Source: Taibaiella sp. (GTDB lineage: Bacteria > Bacteroidota > Bacteroidia > Chitinophagales > Chitinophagaceae). Taken from it: DNA of 5,053 nt. The notes under the pieces are model-generated. The model had not been told where the DNA came from, ran no database searches, and was given only the letters and a program-made list of their open reading frames with translations. The DNA is taken from the NCBI GenBank assembly GCA_019454705.1, contig JACFNS010000223.1, positions 1 to 5,053 of the forward strand, given 5' to 3'. Below are positions 1-5,053 of the stretch, in pieces; the first letter of the stretch is position 1, and each line of letters begins with the position of its first letter. A program made the position numbers and the translations under genes.

Positions 1-388
1 TATCCGCCGCTGCCTGCACCCAGGCTGCCCTGTTACCCGTGTCATTCATGCTGAAACATTGCCTTGTTGTAATATCATTGCCGGGAAAAGCCAGTGGCAA
101 GACGCCATTGTCGGGGGTTAATATTTTTCTCCCTCTCCAGTCTGCCAGCAGCATATTGGCCTGCGGTGCGTAATGAAGATCGTACAACAGAACATGGTAG
201 CTATCCCCGGGGAAATCCCTGACCGAAGAAGAAAGCAGGTAGGCAGCCTGTTGTACAAAATAGGGTGTAATATTGTGGGTGACATCTACCAGCTGCATAT
301 GGGGCACCATTGCCAGGAGCGTGCTCTTGGTTTTAGCTACTCCCGTGTCATTGCTCCCCATATCTGATAATAATGCGATAACACCCAT
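1..388 (-). CDS. SAM hydroxide adenosyltransferase (DUF62) family protein, partial (N-terminal 129 residues)
   Basis: This reading frame starts at ATG 388 and runs off the left edge, so only about half of a family that is usually around 260-280 residues is present. The start MGVIALLSDMG matches the family's typical opening (…ITLLTDFG), and an in-frame TAG at 416-418 with no other ATG in between supports this start. Further family landmarks are VDVTH at 34-38, a hydrophobic QQAAYLL stretch at 46-52, and PDNG at 92-95, which fits the family's GPDNG motif. Known members cleave S-adenosylmethionine to adenosine and methionine using water, and are relatives of SAM fluorinases and chlorinases. The segment that is usually VDPGVGxxxR reads LYDLHYAPQA here (68-77). 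The Asp is kept (D70), but the glycines and the conserved Arg are absent, so activity is uncertain. Assignment to the family is fairly firm; the reaction is inference. Confidence 0.78.
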   Translation of the reverse strand, partial: MGVIALLSDMGSNDTGVAKTKSTLLAMVPHMQLVDVTHNITPYFVQQAAYLLSSSVRDFPGDSYHVLLYDLHYAPQANMLLADWRGRKILTPDNGVLPLAFPGNDITTRQCFSMNDTGNRAAWVQAAAD

Positions 389-518
389 CCGGCAACAAAA
401 GTAAGAGGTTGGGGCCTATTACTCAAGAGTGCATATACATTAACAGTGATAATATTTTCATGGATCTGCCGTTATATGTGTACCCACTTATAAATTATTT
501 AGTAATCTTGCTGTGCTG
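389..518. other. Divergent intergenic region, DUF62 gene / lipoprotein gene
   Basis: These 130 AT-rich bases separate two divergently transcribed genes. The minus-strand promoter at 396-426 is the only strong signal. For the plus-strand gene I found only one-mismatch matches to the -7 consensus (TATATGTG at 473-480 and TAATCTTG at 503-510), neither with a TTG at the right spacing. I see no small gene or RNA here. Confidence 0.5.
396..426 (-). promoter_or_regulatory. Bacteroidota-type promoter for the DUF62 gene
   Basis: On the minus strand TTG (426-424) is followed after 20 bases by TACTTTTG (403-396). This fits the Bacteroidota consensus of a TTG element near -33 and TAnnTTTG near -7. The element ends only 7 bases before the ATG at 388, so the predicted transcript would have almost no leader. 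Confidence 0.45.
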
Positions 519-1952
519 ATGAAAAAACACTTTGGAGTTATACTGTTTTGCGCTATTGCTATAGTAGTGATAGCAACGGGTTGCCGTAAAGAGAAGTTCC
601 TGGATACGGGAGGTGAGCTACGTTTTTCCGTTGATACACTCACTTTCGATACAGTCTTTACTTCTTTGGGCAGCTATACAGCCTGGGTGAAAATTTATAA
701 CCCCCAAAACCAGCCAGTCAATATCAGTTCAGTAAAGTTGGAGGGAGGAGACGGTTCACAGTTCAATATAAATGTAAACGGACAAAAAGGCAATGTGGTA
801 CAGGATATTGAGATAGCGCCCAAGGACAGTATCTATGTATTTGCCACGGTGAACATTGACCCTAACAATGAGAATAACCCATTTGTAGTACAGGATAAAC
901 TCATCGCTACATTGAACGGCCGGCAATATACAATACCATTTTTGGCTTTTGGACAAAACGCATACTACCTGGTGGATAGCCTGATAACAAATAACCAGGT
1001 GTGGAATACAGATAAACCTTATGTAATAATACGTAACGCAGCTGTTGACGAAAATGTTACTGTGACAATTCCTCCGGGTTGCCGCATATATGTTCATGCA
1101 GACTCAAGATTAATTGTATTAGGTACGCTGAAAGTAAAAGGAACAAAGCAGGATAGTGTTATTTTTCAAGGCGACAGGCTTGACCGTAAGTATTTTGGCA
1201 ATGAAGGTTATCCCGGAGAGTGGGGGGGGATTTATTTTACTTCCACCAGCCGTGATAATGAGATAGATTATGCCATACTGAAAAACGTAGGTAATAGCAC
1301 CCGGTTGGGCGAATCAGTTTTTACGCCGGCAGCTATTCAGTTGAACGCAGATACTATAGATGATGGCAAACCCCAACTACTGCTTACAAATACAATCATT
1401 GAGAATTCTATAGGGCATGGCATACTGGCATTTGGCAGTACGCTGGTTGCGCGTAACTGTTTGATTAATACCTGCGGGGCACAGTGTTTGGCAGTGTTCC
1501 AGGGGGGAGGATATTACCTTGACAACTGCACTTTCGTTACTTATGGTACTGATAAGGTAAGCCATATTGATAATCCCGTAATGGCGTTGCTCAATTACCT
1601 GGATGTAGGTAACAACTCTTACATAGCCGGACCGTTAATAGTGGAAATGCGTAATAGTGTAGTGTGGGGCTCGCTGGAAACAGAATTCTTTGCCAAAGGT
1701 GTAGAGGGTGCTGAGTTCAATGTAAAACTGGAAAACTGCCTGGTAAAGAATAAAGATGGTATGCCGGCGGGCATTAATGCTATTGACTGCAAAGTGAATG
1801 AAGACCCGAAATTCAAAAACTATACCGGGTGGGATTACAGGCCCGATGAAGGCTCACCTTTAATCAATGCCGGAAAGGATATTGGTTTGCCAGCTGACCT
1901 GGATGGGAAGGCGAGAGATGGCCAGCCGGATATAGGTTGCTACGAATATTGA
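519..1952 (+). CDS. Right-handed beta-helix lipoprotein with C-terminal choice-of-anchor Q type motif
   Basis: This is a 477-residue predicted cell-envelope lipoprotein. The ATG at 519 gives MKKHFGVILF, then a hydrophobic stretch and a lipobox-like IATG-C with the lipidated cysteine at residue 22, so residues 1-21 are a type II signal peptide. A GTG six bases upstream (513) is open but adds only two residues ahead of the natural signal-peptide start. After the cysteine comes RKEKF, which is not a clear surface-export signal. Residues about 35-145 are beta-rich and resemble an Ig-like/HYDIN-type domain (DTVFTSLGSYTAWVKIYNP). Residues about 175-420 show short beta-helix repeats (EWGGIYF at 234-240; LLLTNTIIENSIGHGI; LDNCTF; VKLENCLV). 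The C-terminus has SPLINAG (446-452) and DLDGKARDGQPDIGCYEY (460-477), the classic end of choice-of-anchor Q proteins. No catalytic residues are recognisable. Polysaccharide binding or a structural role is possible, but the substrate is unknown. Confidence 0.88.
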   Translation: MKKHFGVILFCAIAIVVIATGCRKEKFLDTGGELRFSVDTLTFDTVFTSLGSYTAWVKIYNPQNQPVNISSVKLEGGDGSQFNINVNGQKGNVVQDIEIAPKDSIYVFATVNIDPNNENNPFVVQDKLIATLNGRQYTIPFLAFGQNAYYLVDSLITNNQVWNTDKPYVIIRNAAVDENVTVTIPPGCRIYVHADSRLIVLGTLKVKGTKQDSVIFQGDRLDRKYFGNEGYPGEWGGIYFTSTSRDNEIDYAILKNVGNSTRLGESVFTPAAIQLNADTIDDGKPQLLLTNTIIENSIGHGILAFGSTLVARNCLINTCGAQCLAVFQGGGYYLDNCTFVTYGTDKVSHIDNPVMALLNYLDVGNNSYIAGPLIVEMRNSVVWGSLETEFFAKGVEGAEFNVKLENCLVKNKDGMPAGINAIDCKVNEDPKFKNYTGWDYRPDEGSPLINAGKDIGLPADLDGKARDGQPDIGCYEY

Positions 1953-1975
1953 TATAGGTAAATGCCGCGTAACAA

Positions 1976-2008
1976 AAAAGGGATTAAACTTACGGTTTAA
2001 TCCCTTTT
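1976..2008. terminator. Bidirectional rho-independent terminator
   Basis: A perfect 14-bp inverted repeat (AAAAGGGATTAAAC at 1976-1989 and GTTTAATCCCTTTT at 1995-2008) encloses a 5-base loop. It sits between two convergent genes, 23 bases after the lipoprotein stop and 19 bases after the sigma-factor stop. The A/T-rich stem bases give a U-tract on both strands: TTTT followed by CTATT on plus, six T's on minus. It should therefore end transcription from both sides. Confidence 0.9.
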
Positions 2009-2027
2009 CTATTCGAATGCCGGGTAG

Positions 2028-2525
2028 CTACCTGTCCAGCTTCGAAACTAAAATCTTACGTGCAAAGTGAATCCTGCTTTTAATGGTTCCCAGGGGCTCG
2101 TTCAGCACTTCCGCTATATCCTGGTATTTATAGCCCATGTTGTACAGCTCAAAGCACTGGCGGAATGCCTGGGGCAGGGCCTCTACCTCGGTCTGTATTT
2201 CCTGCATGCGTACGTTGCTCCAGCCCTCGTTACGTGCTTTTTTGTCTACATTATACATTACTATGTCTTCCGGCACGGCGCTGCTTACCTTGGTAAAACG
2301 CTTGTTCTTCCTGTAATTGTTGATGAAAATGTTGCGCATTATGGTGTACAGCCATGCTTTCAGGTTGGTGCCAATCTTGTATTTATTCCTGTTGCTTAAT
2401 GCGCGGAGCATAGTCTCCTGGAACAAATCATGAGCCTCTTCAACGTCATGTGTCAAAGAATGTGCGTACGGTTTCAAAAAGTCGCTTTGTGTAGCAATCG
2501 CGTTGTTGAAGTCTGTCGTAGTCAT
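2028..2525 (-). CDS. ECF-type (sigma-70 family) RNA polymerase sigma factor
   Basis: This 165-residue protein has the compact two-domain layout of group 4 (ECF) sigma factors, with no region 1 or 3. Region 2 covers about residues 15-78, with DLFQETMLRAL (33-43), the core-polymerase-binding part, and LKAWLYTIMRNIFINNYRK (55-73), the -10-recognising and melting part. A linker (about 79-110) leads to region 4 at about 111-160, whose helix-turn-helix YQDIAEVLNEPLGTIKSRIHFAR contacts the -35 element. It lies 164 bases downstream of the CarH-like MerR gene on the same strand. No anti-sigma gene is adjacent: the next gene is convergent. Control by the neighbouring regulator, rather than by an anti-sigma factor, is therefore plausible. 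Related sigma factors occur next to B12-binding MerR regulators in light-responsive systems such as LitS of Streptomyces, from general knowledge. Its target promoters cannot be read from this window. Confidence 0.95.
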   Translation of the reverse strand: MTTTDFNNAIATQSDFLKPYAHSLTHDVEEAHDLFQETMLRALSNRNKYKIGTNLKAWLYTIMRNIFINNYRKNKRFTKVSSAVPEDIVMYNVDKKARNEGWSNVRMQEIQTEVEALPQAFRQCFELYNMGYKYQDIAEVLNEPLGTIKSRIHFARKILVSKLDR

Positions 2526-2528
2526 AAT

Positions 2529-2569
2529 GTTGAAGTTTTGTAACCTAAAAGTAAAACAATATCTTCAAC
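2529..2569 (-). promoter_or_regulatory. Leader inverted repeat ahead of the sigma-factor start codon
   Basis: GTTGAAG (2569-2563 on the minus strand) and CTTCAAC (2535-2529) form a 7-bp stem around a 27-base loop in the presumed 5' leader. The 3' arm ends 3 bases before the ATG at 2525, so folding could hide the ribosome landing site. It could also have arisen by chance. Confidence 0.3.
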
Positions 2570-2612
2570 GACCAAACAATTCTTGTTTAATTTTTTCTAA
2601 ATAAATGTTAAA

Positions 2613-2648
2613 CAAAAATTAGTCAAAACTTATAGTGATTATAAGCAA
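2613..2648 (-). promoter_or_regulatory. Candidate sigma-gene promoter with an operator-like dyad in its spacer
   Basis: On the minus strand TTG (2648-2646) is followed directly by the dyad CTTATA-N5-TATAAG (2645-2629) and then, 24 bases after TTG, by TAATTTTTG (2621-2613). This is one base longer than the TAnnTTTG consensus, and the spacing is slightly long. A symmetric site between the promoter elements is a typical place for a repressor to bind. The direct repeat ATCACTAT (2655-2648 and 2639-2632) overlaps it. Evidence is pattern-based only. Confidence 0.25.
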
Positions 2649-2689
2649 TAGTGATAGTATATACAGAAAAACGCGATAAGTGTGTTGAT

Positions 2690-3577
2690 TTACAATGACT
2701 TGTAAAGGTGCGTTTTGACTTCGCTCAAGGAGTGCAGAATGGTGACATTAGATGGCAGGTTCATCAGTTTCCGGCGTTGAACAACGAGGCCGGAAATCAT
2801 AATGTTGCAGTTAGGATGCAGCTCTGCGAGTTTTTTAATGTACCTGGCAATATCGAAATTTCCTGAACCTGCAGTTACATGAGTATATAAATTTTTGATA
2901 TTCAGCTCTTTAGATACATATTGAACTTGGTCAATAGGAGTGTCGGAGCCCAGGTAAACCACGTTTTTACCTTGTTTAAGCAAGAAATACTGAACATATA
3001 GCAGGCCTGTTTCATGATTTTCGGCCTCAGGTAGAAATAAAAGGTACTTTGTTTGCTCGGGTTGTGGTTTTTGTTGAACTTTTTCGATAGCTGAGATAAT
3101 CTTCCGCACAATAATGTTTGACACCAGGTGTTCATGTGCCGGCATGATATGGTCAGACATCCACAGGATGCCAACTTTTTCCAGGAACCCAAATACCAGT
3201 TGTTCGATAGTTTGCTCGATACCGTTCTTTTTGATATAACTGTTCAGCATCATGTCGAAGCGATAGGTGTCCATATCTATCGTTGCTTCCAGCAGGTCAT
3301 TTATCAGTATGTTGTATTGAAATTCGGAATTTGAAGTTTTGTGCAGGAGTTCATTCATCTCCTCTTCGCTAATGCTCTTAATGCGCGATATTTTGTACCC
3401 GTGTTGGTTGAGCAGTGCGATTTTCAGTATTTGTTTCAGGTCATTAGAGCTGTAGTACCTGATTTTGGTATCGGTACGGTGGGGAACCACTATACCGTAT
3501 CTCTGCTCCCATATGCGGAGTGTATGTGCTTTTATTCCGGTGAGGTTCTCTACATCTTTAATACTGAAGCGGTTCAT
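2690..3577 (-). CDS. CarH/LitR-like MerR-family transcriptional regulator with B12-binding domain (putative light sensor)
   Basis: This 295-residue protein joins a MerR DNA-binding domain to a cobalamin-binding sensor. Residues 1-70 form the winged helix-turn-helix (FSIKDVENLTGIKAHTLRIW; the wing includes RYYSSNDL at 40-47). Residues about 85-165 are the helical cap, and here W139 is followed after exactly nine residues by E149-H150, the Wx9EH signature of CarH that packs against the adenosyl group of AdoB12. Residues about 176-290 are a Rossmann-like B12-binding domain with E186-x-H188-x-x-G191, so H188 is the predicted lower cobalt ligand. In characterised CarH proteins AdoB12 assembles a DNA-binding tetramer in the dark, and light breaks the Co-C bond and releases the operator. 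The usual Gly-Gly of the third B12 motif appears as SG (262-263). The gene precedes the ECF sigma gene on the same strand, which suggests the sigma gene is its target. Light sensing is inferred from motifs, not shown. Confidence 0.93.
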   Translation of the reverse strand: MNRFSIKDVENLTGIKAHTLRIWEQRYGIVVPHRTDTKIRYYSSNDLKQILKIALLNQHGYKISRIKSISEEEMNELLHKTSNSEFQYNILINDLLEATIDMDTYRFDMMLNSYIKKNGIEQTIEQLVFGFLEKVGILWMSDHIMPAHEHLVSNIIVRKIISAIEKVQQKPQPEQTKYLLFLPEAENHETGLLYVQYFLLKQGKNVVYLGSDTPIDQVQYVSKELNIKNLYTHVTAGSGNFDIARYIKKLAELHPNCNIMISGLVVQRRKLMNLPSNVTILHSLSEVKTHLYKSL

Positions 3578-3586
3578 TAGCTAATG
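3575..3586. repeat. 12-bp perfect palindrome overlapping the MerR start codon
   Basis: CATTAGCTAATG is identical on both strands and contains the regulator's start codon (ATG, minus strand 3577-3575). Its symmetry does not extend further. It could be an autoregulatory operator or a small structure at the start site; chance is not excluded in AT-rich DNA. Confidence 0.4.
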
Positions 3587-3632
3587 TTAGTACTGGTTGT
3601 CTGTTTGAATATATAAATATAAAATCGCATGG

Positions 3633-3655
3633 CAAAAATATCATTCATTACGAAT
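3633..3655 (-). promoter_or_regulatory. Candidate promoter (-7 element) and dyad upstream of the MerR gene
   Basis: The minus strand has TATTTTTG (3640-3633), a full match to the Bacteroidota -7 consensus TAnnTTTG, which predicts a leader of roughly 50 bases before the ATG at 3577. No TTG lies 17-23 bases upstream. Directly upstream is the short dyad ATTC-GTAAT-GAAT (3655-3643), placed between where -33 and -7 elements would be, as expected for an autorepressor site. The -7 match is the stronger of the two observations. Confidence 0.35.
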
Positions 3656-3722
3656 AAATACATTGAAACCTGCGCAATCTTGTAATAACATCAGTCTCTT
3701 AAAAAAGTTCAGACATATGCAG

Positions 3723-4961
3723 CTATTTTTTCTTCTTTTTCGGACTTTTTTTACCCGTTTTTTCAGCTTCATCCAATAGTAATTGCCAGTTAGTATTGGG
3801 CACTTCCTGCGATAAAGCTATGGTTTGGGTATAGCCAGACTGGTCAATCTTCATTTCGGCAATATCCTTACCAATGAAACGGGTAATTTCTTCCAGTACA
3901 GGCTTTTCCTCAGGGCTGCAAAAGGATATGGCATGGCCCTTATTTACCCCCCGCCCCGTGCGGCCTATCCGGTGTACATAGTTCTCCGCTACATCGGGTA
4001 TGTCGTAGTTGACCACATAATCTACATCTGGTATATCTATACCTCGGGCATTTACATCAGTGGTTATCAGCACCCTTACGCCACCTTTTTTGTACTCCTT
4101 CATCACCGCCAGCCTGTCGTCCTGTTCTTTACCCCCATGCATCAGCAACGTGTCAATGCCTACTCTGCTCATAGCGGCTGCCACCCGTTCGGCCCTCACC
4201 TTGGTACGTACAAACACCAGTATTTTCTTATCAGGAAATTCACGAACCAGCCTTTCCAGGAAGAAACGTTTATCGTCCATCTCTACAAAAGCTACCGAGT
4301 GGGTAATGTTTTTGGACACTGGGTCTTTGGGTGATATCTGTATGCGGATTGGGTTATTGACCACACTGTAGGCAAGGTCTTTAATTTTTTTGTTGATGGT
4401 AGCTGAGAAAAATAATGTCTGGTGTTTGGGTGGCAGGTGCCTCAGCACATCTTGTATATCTTTAATGAACCCAAGCGCCAGCATATGGTCGGCTTCGTCC
4501 AGCACCAGTATATCCACTTTGCCCAGGTCCAGGTGTTTCTGGTGCACCAGGTCAAACATCCGCCCGGGTGTGGCCACCAGTACATCTATTCCCTTATCCA
4601 GTTTTTTCACCTGTTCGTCCTGCTCCACGCCACCATACAGGCCCAATATCTGCAGGCGGGTGTACTTTCCTATCTGTTTGAAAACGTCAGCTATTTGTAT
4701 GGCCAGTTCACGCGTGGGCACCATTACCAGGCAGCTCACTTTGCCTTTGGTTTTATTGGGCCCGCGCATCTGCAACCTGTGCAGGACGGGTATAGCAAAT
4801 GCCGCTGTTTTACCCGTACCCGTCTGGGCTATGGCCATTACATCATCCCGCTTCAAAATAGAAGGGATGGCTTTGAATTGAATGTCAGTTGGCCGCCTGA
4901 AGTTCAGTTCAGCAAGACTGCGCTTTATTTCCGAAGAGATATTATAGTCTTCAAATTTCAT
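3723..4961 (-). CDS. DEAD-box ATP-dependent RNA helicase (RhlE-like)
   Basis: This 412-residue protein carries all the DEAD-box motifs in order. They are the Q motif (FRRPTDIQ, 21-28), motif I (AQTGTGKT, 45-52, ATP binding), Ia (PTRELA, 82-87), GG (110-111), Ib (TPGR, 131-134), II (DEAD, 155-158, Mg-ATP hydrolysis), III (SAT, 186-188), IV (ILVFVRT, 247-253), V (TTDVNARGIDIP, 300-311) and VI (HRIGRTGR, 330-337). It should unwind short RNA duplexes in the cytoplasm during ribosome assembly, mRNA decay or cold adaptation. After motif VI there are about 75 residues ending in a lysine-rich tail (KKSPKKKKK), probably a non-specific RNA-binding patch. No RNA-recognition domain such as that of DbpA/CsdA is present, so a RhlE-type assignment fits best. 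In motif V an Asn replaces the usual Ala. The ATG follows the lon stop after 4 bases with no clear Shine-Dalgarno, which suggests translational coupling and co-transcription with lon. Confidence 0.96.
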   Translation of the reverse strand: MKFEDYNISSEIKRSLAELNFRRPTDIQFKAIPSILKRDDVMAIAQTGTGKTAAFAIPVLHRLQMRGPNKTKGKVSCLVMVPTRELAIQIADVFKQIGKYTRLQILGLYGGVEQDEQVKKLDKGIDVLVATPGRMFDLVHQKHLDLGKVDILVLDEADHMLALGFIKDIQDVLRHLPPKHQTLFFSATINKKIKDLAYSVVNNPIRIQISPKDPVSKNITHSVAFVEMDDKRFFLERLVREFPDKKILVFVRTKVRAERVAAAMSRVGIDTLLMHGGKEQDDRLAVMKEYKKGGVRVLITTDVNARGIDIPDVDYVVNYDIPDVAENYVHRIGRTGRGVNKGHAISFCSPEEKPVLEEITRFIGKDIAEMKIDQSGYTQTIALSQEVPNTNWQLLLDEAEKTGKKSPKKKKK

Positions 4962-4965
4962 GTGC

Positions 4966-5053
4966 TTAACGTTTCAGCAATGCGAGTTCCAGCACTTCTT
5001 TCATTTCTGAAACATAATGGAAACTAAGTCCTTTGATATATGCTTTATTGATT
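4966..5053 (-). CDS. lon: ATP-dependent protease Lon, partial (C-terminal 28 residues)
   Basis: The last 28 codons of a gene enter from the right edge and end at TAA (4968-4966). The peptide ends IKGLSFHYVSEMKEVLELALLKR, recognisable (from memory of the family) as the end of Bacteroidota Lon, which commonly reads like …KGLxFHYVxxMxEVLxLAL. Full-length Lon is about 800 residues: an N-terminal substrate-binding domain, an AAA+ ATPase and a Ser-Lys protease domain, of which only the extreme end is seen. It degrades misfolded and regulatory proteins in the cytoplasm. The DEAD-box helicase gene starts 4 bases after this stop, so the two probably share an mRNA. The identification rests on a short stretch and on position. 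Confidence 0.75.
   Translation of the reverse strand, partial: INKAYIKGLSFHYVSEMKEVLELALLKR

Larger units (their letters stand above)
2526..2689. other. MerR–sigma intergenic region, AT-rich and rich in repeats
   Basis: These 164 bases lie between two same-strand regulator genes. No terminator is visible after the MerR gene, so read-through into the sigma gene is possible. Besides the dyad and the leader stem there are three TTGTTT-type units: AAACAA at 2574-2579, TTGTTTAA at 2583-2590 and TTAAACAA at 2608-2615. They form a 6-3-6 inverted repeat and an 8-17-8 inverted repeat. No open frame of note exists here. Confidence 0.45.

Noticed and set aside
173..367. Plus-strand open frame of 64 codons
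   Set aside because: It is antisense to the DUF62-family gene, which has clear family motifs in the other strand.
503..510. TAATCTTG as a -7 element for the lipoprotein gene
   Set aside because: It has one mismatch, lies only 8 bases before the ATG, and has no TTG at suitable spacing upstream.
513..518. GTG start six bases upstream for the lipoprotein
   Set aside because: The ATG at 519 gives a standard MKK… signal peptide. The GTG adds only Met-Leu and has no better ribosome site.
756..1097. Minus-strand open frame of 113 codons within the lipoprotein gene
   Set aside because: It is antisense to a well-supported gene and its translation shows no recognisable domain.
3690..3722. Possible terminator after the helicase gene (T6 run with short GTCT/AGAC pairing)
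   Set aside because: The stem is weak and bulged, and the T-run lies in its loop, so it is not a convincing intrinsic terminator. Read-through into the MerR gene cannot be excluded.
4422..5027. Plus-strand open frame of 201 codons, and similar ones at 3825-4334 and 4390-4881
   Set aside because: They lie antisense to the DEAD-box gene, whose motifs are complete. Their translations are low-complexity or family-free, as expected of shadow frames.

Overview
The window looks like chromosomal DNA from a Bacteroidota bacterium, probably of the Chitinophagales/Chitinophagaceae type. That is an inference from four things: a choice-of-anchor-Q style beta-helix lipoprotein, candidate promoters of the TAnnTTTG type, the absence of clear Shine-Dalgarno sequences, and the flavour of the proteins. 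Genes are dense and intergenic gaps are 4 to about 165 bases. I see no mobile element, CRISPR array or RNA gene.

Layout, left to right. (1) Positions 1-388, minus strand: the N-terminal half of a DUF62/SAM hydroxide adenosyltransferase-family protein, cut by the left edge. It has a near-consensus promoter so close to its ATG that the mRNA would be nearly leaderless. (2) Positions 519-1952, plus strand: a lipoprotein with an N-terminal beta-sandwich-like region, a right-handed beta-helix and a classic C-terminal SPxxxAG...PDIGxYE motif. (3) A perfect 14-bp hairpin at 1976-2008 serves as a two-way terminator between this gene and the convergent gene that follows. (4) Positions 2028-2525, minus strand: an ECF-type RNA polymerase sigma factor. 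(5) Positions 2690-3577, minus strand: a MerR-family regulator with a C-terminal cobalamin-binding module, carrying the exact Wx9EH plus ExHxxG signature of CarH/LitR photoreceptors. (6) Positions 3723-4961, minus strand: a RhlE-like DEAD-box RNA helicase. (7) Positions 4966-5053, minus strand: the last 28 codons of Lon protease, cut by the right edge, whose stop codon lies 4 bases before the helicase start.

Two functional groups stand out. Lon and the DEAD-box helicase look translationally coupled, joining protein quality control with RNA remodelling. The CarH-like regulator followed by an ECF sigma gene resembles the light-responsive LitR-LitS and CarH/CarQ logic known from other phyla. The likely scheme is that AdoB12-bound regulator represses in the dark, and light releases it so that the sigma factor is made and directs a regulon. 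No carotenoid or photolyase gene is present here, so the regulon would lie elsewhere. The non-coding DNA upstream of both regulator genes contains dyads, a start-codon palindrome and a leader hairpin that could form the control circuit; those assignments are tentative.
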